Position numbers and translations under genes: made by a program
Shown here: piece after piece, positions 1 through 6,515 of the stretch
Layout of the letters: each line of letters opens with the position of its first letter
Position numbering within the stretch: position 1 is the first letter of the stretch
Origin: JAWLFI01 sp041685645
Lineage (GTDB): Bacteria; Bacteroidota; Bacteroidia; Chitinophagales; Saprospiraceae
Length of the DNA: 12,070 nt
Direction: 5' to 3'
Assembly (NCBI GenBank): GCA_041685645.1
Contig: JAWLFI010000073.1
Coordinates: 1-12,070, forward strand
The notes under the pieces: model-generated
Told to the model about the DNA's origin: nothing
The model's database searches: none
Seen by the model: the letters and a program-made list of their open reading frames with translations, nothing else

Positions 1-441
1 AAAAAAGGGCACAGAGTAGCTCTTTTGCGCAACCTTTCCATAGCTTTAATTGAGCATAAGCGAATTTCTACTACATTGGCTAAAGCGAAAGCATTAAAGC
101 GTTTTATAGAGCCGCTTATAACGAAGTCAAAGACGAATACGACACACTCACGGAGAGTCGTGTTTAGTAATCTTCAAAGCAAAAAAGCTGTTATTGAGCT
201 TTTTGGGCCGATTGCTGCAAAAGTAGGTGACCGTCCAGGGGGTTACACTAGAGTCATTCGCACGGAATATCGTCATGGTGATGGTGCTCCAATGGCCATG
301 ATCGAATTGGTAGATTTTAATGAAACTTATAATCCTGCAGCTACCAAAACTTCTCGTAAGCGTACGAGAAGGGGAGGAAGCTCGGGCGATTCGTCAAATG
401 TGACTGCTGCACCCGTAGTGGCAAGTCAGGAAGAAGAGTAA
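1..441 (+). CDS. rplQ: 50S ribosomal protein L17, 5'-truncated by the window edge
   Basis: L17 is a protein of the large ribosomal subunit. The frame is open from base 1, and the residues before the first possible start (KKGHRVALLRNLSIALIEHKRI) already match the conserved L17 core, so the gene begins upstream and only its first dozen or so residues are missing. Conserved blocks seen are LIEHKRISTTLAKAK near the start and GGYTRVIRTEYRHGDGAPMA in the middle. After the core comes a tail of about 30 residues that begins basic (TSRKRTRRGG), becomes Ser/Ala/Val-rich and ends acidic (SQEEE). Such low-complexity C-terminal extensions are common on Bacteroidota L17. The TTG at 25 is an internal Leu codon, not the start. 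The gene normally ends the rpoA ribosomal-protein operon, and a strong terminator follows here, as expected for the end of that operon. Confidence 0.96.
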   Translation, partial: KKGHRVALLRNLSIALIEHKRISTTLAKAKALKRFIEPLITKSKTNTTHSRRVVFSNLQSKKAVIELFGPIAAKVGDRPGGYTRVIRTEYRHGDGAPMAMIELVDFNETYNPAATKTSRKRTRRGGSSGDSSNVTAAPVVASQEEE

Positions 442-462
442 AATTTGGTTTCAACAATCATT

Positions 463-499
463 AAAAGCCTTGTATCAATTGATATGAGGCTTTTTTTTT
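463..499 (+). terminator. Rho-independent terminator after rplQ
   Basis: The arms aaaagcct (463-470) and aggctttt (487-494) pair. Between them lies the perfect 12-base palindrome tatcaattgata, flanked by two G-T wobble pairs, so the stem is almost continuous. A run of nine T (491-499) follows. It lies 22 bases after the rplQ stop and separates the ribosomal operon from carA. Confidence 0.9.
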
Positions 500-540
500 G
501 AAATTATCTTTCCTAACTATACAAATCCGACAAGTCAAAT

Positions 541-548
541 TATATTTG
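541..548 (+). promoter_or_regulatory. Putative -7 box of the carA promoter
   Basis: TATATTTG matches the Bacteroidota -7 consensus TAnnTTTG exactly and lies 15 bases before the carA ATG, implying a very short leader. No clear TTG -33 element is seen at the expected spacing, so the assignment rests on the -7 box and its place just after the rplQ terminator. Confidence 0.4.
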
Positions 549-563
549 TGAAAACCGAAAACT

Positions 564-1664
564 ATGAATCTAGATTTTGAGCCAGTGACCGCCTTGTTAG
601 TTCTGGAAGACGGAACCGTTTATACCGGTCGAGCGATCGGAGCTAAAGGCACATCTTCCGGGGAGCTTTGTTTTAATACGGGAATGACCGGATATCAGGA
701 GATTTTTACAGACCCTTCTTATTTTGGTCAGATGATGATTATGACCAATGCACATATTGGAAACTACGGAGCCAAGGATGATGAGGTCGAATCCGATCGT
801 GCTCAGATTCAGGGACTTATTGTCAATGAGTATTGTTATGTTCCTAGCAGACCCCTCGCCGATAGAAGCTTGCAAGATTATCTGGAGGAGCATTCAGTTG
901 TGGGTATAAGTAATATAGATACTCGTAGCCTCGTCCGTAAAATACGTTCCGAAGGAGCAATGAATGCCATTCTATCCTCTGAGATAGATGATGTCGAACA
1001 ATTGAAAAAGCAACTGACTCAGACGCCTTCTATGGCTGGGCTTGAGCTCTCGAGTCAGGTGACCACAGAGGAACCGTACTACTTCGGAAATGATGCTTCC
1101 ACTTATCGAATTGCAGCCATTGATTACGGTATTAAAAAGAGTATTTTACGACGATTCGTGGAGCGGGACTGCTACGTTAGAGTCTATCCTGCCAACACCC
1201 CCTACGAAGAAATCAAAAAGTGGCAGCCCGATGGTTACTTTTTGTCTAATGGTCCCGGAGATCCGGCAGCGATGGAGTATGCGGTGAAAGAAATCAAGAA
1301 GATGATTGAGGAGAACGTTCCTGTTTTTGGGATTTGTCTTGGGCACCAACTCCTCGGCCTGGCTTTGGGCATTCCCACTTATAAGATGCATCATGGTCAT
1401 CGCGGGATTAATCACCCGGTTTTGAATGTAGTAAGTGGTAAGGGGGAGATCACATCTCAAAATCACGGTTTTGGTATTGAGGCTGCGGCTATTGAAAAAC
1501 ATAAAGACAAAGTGGATATAACACATATGAATCTCAACGACAATACAGTGGAGGGATTCAAAGTCAAGGGAAAGCGCGCCTTCTCCATTCAGTATCATCC
1601 CGAGGCCTCCCCGGGACCGCATGATAGTCGATACCTGTTCGACGAATTTATTGATTTACTTTAA
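564..1664 (+). CDS. carA: Carbamoyl-phosphate synthase small (glutaminase) subunit
   Basis: CarA hydrolyses glutamine and passes ammonia to CarB, which makes carbamoyl phosphate for arginine and pyrimidine synthesis in the cytoplasm. The 366 residues match the usual length. The N-terminal small-chain domain covers about residues 8-140 (ALLVLEDGTVYTGRAIG, FNTGMTGYQEIFTDPSY, SNIDTRSLVRKIR). The class I glutamine amidotransferase domain covers about 180-366, with SNGPGDP at 228-234, the nucleophile Cys258 in GICLGHQ, and His345 and Glu347 in QYHPEA, so the catalytic triad is complete. The ATG at 564 gives a normal N-terminus. No Shine-Dalgarno sequence is evident, as is usual in Bacteroidota. 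carB is not next to it. eno starts 14 bases downstream and is probably cotranscribed. The rplQ-carA-eno order recurs in Flavobacteriia. Confidence 0.97.
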   Translation: MNLDFEPVTALLVLEDGTVYTGRAIGAKGTSSGELCFNTGMTGYQEIFTDPSYFGQMMIMTNAHIGNYGAKDDEVESDRAQIQGLIVNEYCYVPSRPLADRSLQDYLEEHSVVGISNIDTRSLVRKIRSEGAMNAILSSEIDDVEQLKKQLTQTPSMAGLELSSQVTTEEPYYFGNDASTYRIAAIDYGIKKSILRRFVERDCYVRVYPANTPYEEIKKWQPDGYFLSNGPGDPAAMEYAVKEIKKMIEENVPVFGICLGHQLLGLALGIPTYKMHHGHRGINHPVLNVVSGKGEITSQNHGFGIEAAAIEKHKDKVDITHMNLNDNTVEGFKVKGKRAFSIQYHPEASPGPHDSRYLFDEFIDLL

Positions 1665-1678
1665 ACCAAACCAAAACC

Positions 1679-2962
1679 ATGAGCTTAATTATCGACCTTA
1701 CCGCACGGGAAATTCTGGACTCCAGAGGGAATCCCACGATTGAAGTTGAAGTGATGACAGAAACAGGAGTGATCGGAAGAGCCGCCGTGCCTTCAGGAGC
1801 ATCGACCGGCCAATTTGAGGCGCTTGAATTGCGAGATAATGATATGAGGAGGTATAACGGCAAGGGCGTTCTTACAGCTTGTGATATCGTTGAGAATGAG
1901 ATAGCTGAAATCGTCGAGGGAATGTATGTACATGACCAAAGAGATATCGACCTCAGCATGATTGAAGCCGATGGAACAGAAAATAAATCCAAGTTTGGAG
2001 CCAATGCGATGTTGGGTGTATCTCTGGCGGTAGCCAGAGCAGGAGCCAAGGATCTCGGACGTCCGCTGTACGAGTACATTGGAGGGATTCACGCGCACAC
2101 CCTTCCGGTTCCCATGATGAATATCCTGAATGGTGGCTCGCACGCCGATAACAATATAGACTTTCAGGAATTTATGGTCGTGCCGGCAAATGCAGACTCT
2201 TTTAGAGAGGCCCTGCGAATGGGAACTGAGGTGTTCCATAGCTTGAAAGCGGAACTCAAAAAAATGAATCACAGCACAAATGTGGGCGATGAAGGTGGTT
2301 TTGCGCCCAATTTAAAGTCCAACAAGGAAGCGATAGATACCGTTATGATGGCGATTGAAGCCGCAGGGTACACACCGGGTAAAGATCTTTGGATTGCGAT
2401 GGATGCCGCGGCTTCTGAATTCTACGATCGGGAAACCGGAAAGTACATCCTTTCTTCTACCGGAGATAAGTTGACTGCTGAAGAGTTGACGGCCTATTGG
2501 AGTGAATGGGTGGATCAATATCCCATATTCTCAATTGAGGATGGTCTGTATGAGGATGATTGGGCCGGATGGAAAAACCTGACCACCCAACTGGGAAGCA
2601 AATGTCAATTGGTCGGCGATGATCTTTTTGTAACCAATACCCGCCGATTGCTGAAAGGAATCAATGAAGGAGTAGCTAACTCGATATTGGTAAAGGTGAA
2701 TCAGATCGGTACATTGACCGAGACGATAGAAGCAGTGGAAATGGCACATCGCAATGGTTATACTTCCGTTATTTCTCATCGCTCCGGAGAAACAGAAGAT
2801 ACCACAATCGCTCATCTCTCCGTGGCTCTGAATTCAGGCCAGATTAAAACGGGATCGGCCAGTCGGTCTGATCGCACCGCCAAATACAATGAATTGCTTC
2901 GAATTGAGGATTTTTTGGCTAATTCTGGAAAATATATGGGCCTGAGTGTAGTACATATGTAA
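1679..2962 (+). CDS. eno: Enolase (phosphopyruvate hydratase)
   Basis: Enolase interconverts 2-phosphoglycerate and phosphoenolpyruvate in glycolysis and gluconeogenesis; it is a cytoplasmic Mg-dependent enzyme. The 427 residues are close to the family norm. Motifs in order are SGASTGQFEALELRD (substrate loop), GGSHADNNIDFQEFM, VGDEGGFAPNL with the catalytic acid Glu205, LVKVNQIGT with the catalytic base Lys339, SHRSGETEDTTIA (366-378), and GSASRSDRTAKYNELLRIE. All expected active-site residues are visible. One departure is His379 in TIAHLSVAL, where most enolases have Asp (TIADL). The start is the first ATG after carA. The 14-base gap to carA suggests a shared transcript. Confidence 0.98.
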   Translation: MSLIIDLTAREILDSRGNPTIEVEVMTETGVIGRAAVPSGASTGQFEALELRDNDMRRYNGKGVLTACDIVENEIAEIVEGMYVHDQRDIDLSMIEADGTENKSKFGANAMLGVSLAVARAGAKDLGRPLYEYIGGIHAHTLPVPMMNILNGGSHADNNIDFQEFMVVPANADSFREALRMGTEVFHSLKAELKKMNHSTNVGDEGGFAPNLKSNKEAIDTVMMAIEAAGYTPGKDLWIAMDAAASEFYDRETGKYILSSTGDKLTAEELTAYWSEWVDQYPIFSIEDGLYEDDWAGWKNLTTQLGSKCQLVGDDLFVTNTRRLLKGINEGVANSILVKVNQIGTLTETIEAVEMAHRNGYTSVISHRSGETEDTTIAHLSVALNSGQIKTGSASRSDRTAKYNELLRIEDFLANSGKYMGLSVVHM

Positions 2963-3004
2963 AAAATATTGCATATTTGCTAACATATTATAAAAATATG
3001 TAAT

Positions 3005-3307
3005 ATGTTAAGCAGATTTCTAGCCTGGAAAGCACAAAAACGTCCCTGGATCAATCGATACACGATTGTGATTTTTCTCTTTGTCGTATGGATGAGTGTG
3101 TTCGATAGGCACGATATATTCACACATATTTTTCTGCACCAGAAAGTCAAAGAACTGCAAGAGGAAAAACGCATGTACGAGGAGGGAATTGAGGAAACTC
3201 GAGTCCTTAAGAACCGCATCAATAACAATGTTGAAAAGTTTGCGAGAGAAAAGTACTACATGCATCGCCCGGATGAGGAAGTCTTCATTATACGGACCTC
3301 GGATTAG
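3005..3307 (+). CDS. Septum formation initiator family protein (DivIC/FtsB-like)
   Basis: This 100-residue bitopic membrane protein has the layout of DivIC/FtsB: a short basic cytoplasmic N-terminus (1-18), one transmembrane helix (about 19-33), a charged coiled coil rich in Glu, Lys and Arg (about 44-76), and a C-terminal block EKFAREKYYMHRPDEEVFII (77-96), the best-conserved part of the family. Such proteins act with FtsL/FtsQ homologues to activate septal wall synthesis. The Asp-containing segment just after the membrane helix (FDRHD) is also typical of Bacteroidota members. It lies 42 bases after eno on the same strand. An upstream ATG at 2998 is followed at once by a stop, so 3005 is the start. 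A one-mismatch -7-like box (CATATTTG, 2972-2979) precedes it, so it may have its own promoter. Confidence 0.88.
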   Translation: MLSRFLAWKAQKRPWINRYTIVIFLFVVWMSVFDRHDIFTHIFLHQKVKELQEEKRMYEEGIEETRVLKNRINNNVEKFAREKYYMHRPDEEVFIIRTSD

Positions 3308-3350
3308 GTAGTGCCCAGGACAGTTTTTACATTCTATCACTTTCATTTTA

Positions 3351-3381
3351 TTGAATAGTCTTCCAAAAATATATATATTCG
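3351..3381 (+). promoter_or_regulatory. Candidate sucD promoter
   Basis: TTG at 3351-3353 and TATATTCG at 3374-3381 are separated by 20 bases, the spacing of the Bacteroidota -33/-7 pair. The -7 box has one mismatch to TAnnTTTG. The AT-rich surroundings and the position 28 bases before the sucD ATG fit, but there is no independent support. Confidence 0.33.
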
Positions 3382-3409
3382 GGCATCTTTTGAATTAAAC
3401 TCAATACAC

Positions 3410-4279
3410 ATGTCGATACTCGTCAATAAAGACTCAAGAATAGTAGTTCAGGGCTTTACCGGTAATGAAGGGTCCTTTCACGCGGGACAAATGATTGAAT
3501 ACGGAACCACCGTTATTGGCGGTGTTACTCCGGGAAAAGGAGGCCAATTGCACTTGGACCGTCCCGTTTTTAATAGCGTTCAGGACGCCGTCGATCAGGA
3601 GGGCGCTGACGTATCTCTCATTTTCGTGCCACCGGCCTTTGCCGCTGATGCTATTATGGAAGCCGCCGAAGCCGGCATTGGCGTTATCGTCGCTATTACT
3701 GAAGGTATTCCCGTTCAGGATATGGTGAAGGTCAAAGAATTTTTAAAGAGTTTTGATACCACGCTCATTGGGCCCAATTGTCCCGGAATTATCACCCCCG
3801 ATGAAGCGAAGGTGGGCATTATGCCGGGATTTATTCATAGAAAGGGCCGCATTGGTATCGTATCCCGATCGGGCACGCTCACCTATGAAGCAGTCGATCA
3901 GGTGACCAAAGCAGGTATGGGCCAATCGTCATGTATTGGAATTGGCGGAGACCCCATCGTTGGCACCACCACGAAGGAAGCCGTTGAGATGTTTATGGCA
4001 GATGACGAAACAGATGGTATCGTTATGATCGGAGAAATTGGCGGAGGTATGGAGGCTGAGGCCGCACACTGGATTAAGGAACATGCGACGAAGCCCGTTG
4101 TTGGCTTTATAGCCGGGCAGACAGCGCCCAAGGGTAGGACTATGGGGCATGCCGGTGCTATTGTTGGCGGCGAGGACGATACGGCATCCGCTAAGATGAA
4201 AATCATGAAGGCCTGTGGCATTCACGTCGTAGAGTCTCCGGCTAAAATAGGGATTACGATGAAAGAAGCACTGCAGTAA
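3410..4279 (+). CDS. sucD: Succinate-CoA ligase (ADP-forming) subunit alpha
   Basis: SucD with SucC interconverts succinyl-CoA and succinate while making ATP or GTP in the TCA cycle. The 289 residues equal the usual length. The N-terminal CoA-binding Rossmann domain has GFTGNEGSFHAGQM (about 15-28) and GGVTPGKGGQ. IGPNCPG at 120-126 follows, and the C-terminal ligase domain has GHAGAIVGG, whose His247 is the phosphorylated histidine. All signature residues are present. SucC is not adjacent; separate sucC and sucD loci are not unusual in Bacteroidota. A terminator 31 bases downstream ends this unit, and the putative promoter upstream suggests a single-gene transcript. Confidence 0.97.
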   Translation: MSILVNKDSRIVVQGFTGNEGSFHAGQMIEYGTTVIGGVTPGKGGQLHLDRPVFNSVQDAVDQEGADVSLIFVPPAFAADAIMEAAEAGIGVIVAITEGIPVQDMVKVKEFLKSFDTTLIGPNCPGIITPDEAKVGIMPGFIHRKGRIGIVSRSGTLTYEAVDQVTKAGMGQSSCIGIGGDPIVGTTTKEAVEMFMADDETDGIVMIGEIGGGMEAEAAHWIKEHATKPVVGFIAGQTAPKGRTMGHAGAIVGGEDDTASAKMKIMKACGIHVVESPAKIGITMKEALQ

Positions 4280-4310
4280 TAGTCCGCTGTTTTAGGAAAT
4301 AATATTTTGG

Positions 4311-4344
4311 GGGTATCCTCTCGGTCCGGGAAGATACCCTTTTT
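4311..4344 (+). terminator. Rho-independent terminator after sucD
   Basis: The arms gggtatc (4311-4317) and gataccc (4333-4339) pair perfectly around a 15-base C/G-rich loop and are followed by tttttc. It is the only good terminator signal between sucD and the next gene and closes the housekeeping block. Confidence 0.83.
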
Positions 4345-4390
4345 CTATGCCAGATATTTAGTAGGCAATCTGACTTCTGTTCAATCCAAC

Positions 4391-4545
4391 CGTTGACGGC
4401 CCTCGAGGTCGGGCTCTGCGGGGGTCCGCGTTCGCTCCCGTCCCGGCCCCGGAAATGACACTAGTCCCGGAGTTCCTTTCAGATAATAACTCCAGCCAAA
4501 AACTCAATTCCGCACCGGGGCCGTGACTGCTTCGCACCCCTACGA
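4391..4545. repeat. GC-rich hairpin-dense island A, probably non-coding
   Basis: This stretch is clearly richer in G+C than the flanking DNA and carries no credible reading frame. Visible structure: the palindrome cctcgagg (4401-4408), gcgg/ccgc (4418-4421 with 4426-4429), ggagtt/aactcc (4469-4474 with 4488-4493), and the 9-base inverted pair cggccccgg (4444-4452) with ccggggccg (4515-4523). Bases 4402-4427 match the reverse complement of 5300-5325 in island B at 20 of 26 positions without gaps. I read it as a diverged copy of a dispersed intergenic repeat, but a structured RNA or a degraded mobile element is possible. The rest of the 4345-4630 gap holds only the putative promoter of the next gene. 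Confidence 0.5.
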
Positions 4546-4570
4546 TCCCTTACCCAATAATATGAGGAGT

Positions 4571-4588
4571 TGACAATTTCCATTGTCA
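4571..4588. promoter_or_regulatory. Inverted repeat in the deaminase promoter, possible operator
   Basis: tgacaat (4571-4577) and attgtca (4582-4588) form a perfect 7-base inverted repeat around a 4-base spacer, 42 bases before the deaminase start. The TTG of the putative -33 box lies inside the right arm, so a dimeric regulator bound here would affect the promoter. No regulator gene is in the window. Confidence 0.4.
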
Positions 4589-4611
4589 CGGGAAATAATT
4601 TTCTATCTTAG
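4583..4611 (+). promoter_or_regulatory. Candidate promoter of the cytosine deaminase gene
   Basis: TTG (4583-4585) and TATCTTAG (4604-4611) are 18 bases apart. The second box has one mismatch to the Bacteroidota -7 consensus TAnnTTTG. The expected transcript start would be roughly 10-15 bases before the ATG at 4631. Confidence 0.33.
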
Positions 4612-4630
4612 GACTGTAAACAATTAAAGT

Positions 4631-5068
4631 ATGGATGAATTTTTTAAAGCAGCGGTAGAAGAGGCCCGACTCGGAGCATCCGAAGGTGGCGTACCTATTG
4701 GCAGTGTATTGGTGCACGAGGGAAAAATTATTGGTCGCGGGCACAATCAGCGGGCGCAGAAAGGCAGTACGATTTTGCATGCTGAGATGCATGCCCTGGA
4801 ATCCGCGGGGCGACAATCCGCGCGCGTGTATAGAGAATGTACCATTTACACCACTTTATCTCCTTGCTCTATGTGTTCAGGCGCCATTGTGCTGTATGGT
4901 ATTCCACATGTAGTAATTGGGGAGAACCAAACCTTTATGGGTGAAGAAGAGTGGTTGAAAGAGCGAGGAGTCAAAGTCGAGGTTCTCCACAATGAAGAAT
5001 GTCAGGAGCTCATGAAAGCATTCATTCAGGAACGGCCTGACTTATGGAATGAGGATATTGGAGAATAG
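4631..5068 (+). CDS. Yeast Fcy1-type cytosine deaminase
   Basis: Zinc-dependent deaminase of the CDA/APOBEC/TadA fold, 145 residues. The zinc site is intact: His50 and Glu52 in LHAEMHALE, and Cys79 and Cys82 in SPCSMC. From memory of the family it resembles Saccharomyces Fcy1 more than TadA: shared blocks are EGGVPIG, GRGHNxRxQKGS, YTTLSPCxMCxGAI, YGIP, GEN, FIxERP and the terminal EDIGE. In Fcy1 the C-terminal Trp and Asp contact cytosine; here Trp139 and Asp142 take those places, and Asn39 matches the base-binding Asn of RGHN. The inferred reaction is cytosine to uracil for pyrimidine salvage. Automatic pipelines may call it a generic nucleoside or tRNA-specific adenosine deaminase; the C-terminal tail argues against TadA. 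It stands alone between GC-rich islands A and B and has its own putative promoter. Confidence 0.8.
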   Translation: MDEFFKAAVEEARLGASEGGVPIGSVLVHEGKIIGRGHNQRAQKGSTILHAEMHALESAGRQSARVYRECTIYTTLSPCSMCSGAIVLYGIPHVVIGENQTFMGEEEWLKERGVKVEVLHNEECQELMKAFIQERPDLWNEDIGE

Positions 5069-5118
5069 GACGAAACCCGCTAATTTTTGAATCAATATTT
5101 CAGCTTTCAGGCGTTTGA

Positions 5119-5356
5119 TGCCCTTTGATTCCAATGCAAGTGGGAAAGCGCCCGGAGCGACTACGCTACAGCGCAGCTTCCTTGGTCAAAGGGCGCAAGC
5201 GTGAGGCGTCCCGCCTTGGCGGGACAAGCCCTGTAGGGCGCACCGCCGCAGGTGGTGCGGTACGAAGTAGAGGCGTAAATTTTACGCCTCTCGAGTACGG
5301 GACCCCGAAAGGGACCGACCCCGAGCCGGCTAACAGCCGAGCGAGGGGGCACGCCC
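5119..5356. repeat. GC-rich hairpin array, island B, probably non-coding
   Basis: The gap between the deaminase and crtZ, which face each other, is packed with short stem-loops: gccctttga (5120-5128) with tcaaagggc (5186-5194), extended by ccaa (5131-5134) with ttgg (5182-5185); agcg/cgct (5156-5167); gtcccgcc/ggcgggac (5208-5225); gccct/agggc (5228-5239); gcaccgcc/ggtggtgc (5240-5258, one G-T pair); an 11-base-arm palindrome (5269-5291); ccc-gaaa-ggg (5304-5313); cggct/agccg (5327-5339) nested in cccc/gggg (5319-5348); and gggc/gccc (5347-5356). A 79-codon frame crosses it on the + strand, but its composition follows the hairpins and resembles no protein I know. Likely a dispersed intergenic repeat or a structured RNA, and part of it recurs inverted in island A. 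5069-5118 shows nothing. Confidence 0.6.
5269..5291. repeat. Near-perfect palindrome with 11-base arms
   Basis: agaggcgtaaa (5269-5279) and tttacgcctct (5281-5291) are exact reverse complements around a single T. It sits in the middle of island B and is its longest uninterrupted symmetric element. It could be a protein-binding site, the core of the repeat, or a bidirectional stem-loop between the two facing genes. Confidence 0.7.
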
Positions 5357-5370
5357 AAAAATAAAAAAAA

Positions 5371-5868
5371 CTAGTCTTGCCCTACATCCTTTTTGTGAGA
5401 AGTCCTCTGCGGAGTTCCGGACAGATATTCGGGATCCACGATCAATAAACCGAAGGACTCGCAATCTTCTTTGGTTTGTTTGGCATGATGGCGGCCATGA
5501 GCGCGCAAAATAGCTCGGCTATACTTACTGTCGAGTTGCTTGAACCACTTGAACCGACGATGGATATAGACATCGTGGATCAGAAAGTAAGTGATGCCGT
5601 ACAGGGAAATTCCAATGCCTACGAACAGTGCCCAAAGGTGGTCTGTAGAGGTGCCCAGAATATAGAAAAAGGCCGAAGGAATGGCAAAAACCAGAAAAAA
5701 TAGATCGTTTCGTTCGAAAAAACCATCTTTATCTCGATGCGGCTTGTGGTGATCTTCATGCCAACTCCAAAGAGGCCCGTGCATGACGTATTTATGGGTA
5801 AACCAGGCCATAAATTCCATTCCAACATAAGCCAGAAGCGTGATTCCAATATATTTTAGTGCAATCAT
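5371..5868 (-). CDS. crtZ: Beta-carotene hydroxylase (CrtZ type)
   Basis: CrtZ is a membrane di-iron hydroxylase that adds the 3-hydroxyl group to beta-rings of carotenoids. The protein has 165 residues with all four histidine clusters of the fatty-acid-hydroxylase superfamily: HKYVMH (25-30), HEDHH (37-41), HDVYIH (98-103) and HGRHH (124-128). Hydrophobic segments lie at about 5-22, 55-72 and 78-97. The start is the ATG at 5868: it overlaps the TGA of the upstream gene as ATGA and gives a standard CrtZ N-terminus. The longer open frame to 6186 only shadows the upstream gene. It is the last gene of the operon. With CruF and CrtD it would act on the single beta-ring of a monocyclic carotenoid (towards saproxanthin); with beta-carotene as substrate it would give zeaxanthin. 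Confidence 0.94.
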   Translation of the reverse strand: MIALKYIGITLLAYVGMEFMAWFTHKYVMHGPLWSWHEDHHKPHRDKDGFFERNDLFFLVFAIPSAFFYILGTSTDHLWALFVGIGISLYGITYFLIHDVYIHRRFKWFKQLDSKYSRAILRAHGRHHAKQTKEDCESFGLLIVDPEYLSGTPQRTSHKKDVGQD

Positions 5869-6515
5869 AGGTAGAAGATGTATAGGCTCCCGAAAAATAT
5901 AAAAAGCCAAATGTATACGCAAATAACAACCCAGTGATAGGACTTGTTCCCCAAGAATTGGTAAATCGCGGAAAAGAGTGCGGCGAGAATCCACCAGGCG
6001 ACAAAATTGCTCATGGGAATGTCCTCTTGAGTCCAGGTCCACATGTTGAAAGCGACCGCGATCGGCTCGATGAGCATGTCGAGGGCTACGGCGAGTGTGG
6101 CGGAGAGTAGGGTGATGGCTAGCGAAGACCAACGGGGAGCTATGGCTCGTGCGAAGTGGACGGTACCCACGATAACGAGTACCCAATTGACTCCAATGAG
6201 TAGGGGTGTGCCGGCAATTTTCGGCCCGAGAACGGGGCCGTAGTGATAATTTCCAAAGGGAAATCCGGTCTGAACGCCTAGAATTTCAATTCCCAGACCA
6301 GCGAGGTATATGATTAGCAGAGAGAAGAAGAGGCGCGGATGCCAGGGGCCTAAATATAAGAAAACGATGGCTGTGGCCAGAAGGAGCTGCATAGGCGTGA
6401 GAGCAATGATGTCTTCATTGCTAAAAATGAGGATCTGGCTCAAGCCCACGGCATACATGATGCTAATTAAAGCAACTGCGACATAGGAGTGATATTTTTG
6501 AAAAAATTGCTTCAC
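5865..6515 (-). CDS. cruF: CruF-type carotenoid 1',2'-hydratase (DUF422 family)
   Basis: Polytopic membrane protein of 216 residues with about six or seven hydrophobic segments. It belongs to the carotenoid biosynthesis protein family that includes CruF, which adds water to the 1',2' double bond of an acyclic carotenoid end. Conserved parts seen are GIEILGVQTGFPFGNYHYG (about 75-93, with Glu77) and ALDMLIEPIA (144-153, with Asp146 and Glu150) followed by a Trp-rich stretch. The start is taken as GTG at 6515, which overlaps the crtD stop as GTGA; an in-frame ATG at 6599 would add 28 residues that are only crtD in another frame. The end overlaps the crtZ start as ATGA. Gene context (a CrtD-type desaturase before, a ring hydroxylase after) supports 1'-hydratase activity. 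A lycopene cyclase function is less likely but not excluded by sequence alone. Confidence 0.85.
   Translation of the reverse strand: MKQFFQKYHSYVAVALISIMYAVGLSQILIFSNEDIIALTPMQLLLATAIVFLYLGPWHPRLFFSLLIIYLAGLGIEILGVQTGFPFGNYHYGPVLGPKIAGTPLLIGVNWVLVIVGTVHFARAIAPRWSSLAITLLSATLAVALDMLIEPIAVAFNMWTWTQEDIPMSNFVAWWILAALFSAIYQFLGNKSYHWVVICVYIWLFIFFGSLYIFYL

Noticed and set aside
1146..1622. 158-codon open frame on the minus strand within carA
   Set aside because: Shadow of a strongly conserved gene on the other strand, with no recognisable family.
1793..2272. 159-codon open frame on the minus strand within eno
   Set aside because: Antisense shadow of enolase; composition is not protein-like and there is no family match.
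4631..5068. tRNA-specific adenosine deaminase TadA
   Set aside because: It shares the zinc motif, but the GRGHN...QKGS block and terminal EDIGE point to Fcy1-type cytosine deaminase instead.
4391..5356. CRISPR array or tRNA genes in the GC-rich islands
   Set aside because: No regularly spaced direct repeats of array size and no cloverleaf with T-loop and anticodon arm could be drawn.
5125..5364. 79-codon open frame on the + strand across island B
   Set aside because: Its Arg/Gly/Ala-rich translation is what the GC-rich hairpins would give in any frame; no start context or known family is seen.
5869..6186. N-terminal extension of crtZ by 106 codons
   Set aside because: It lies wholly inside the CruF gene in another frame, and the extension does not resemble CrtZ; ATG 5868 with the ATGA overlap is far better.
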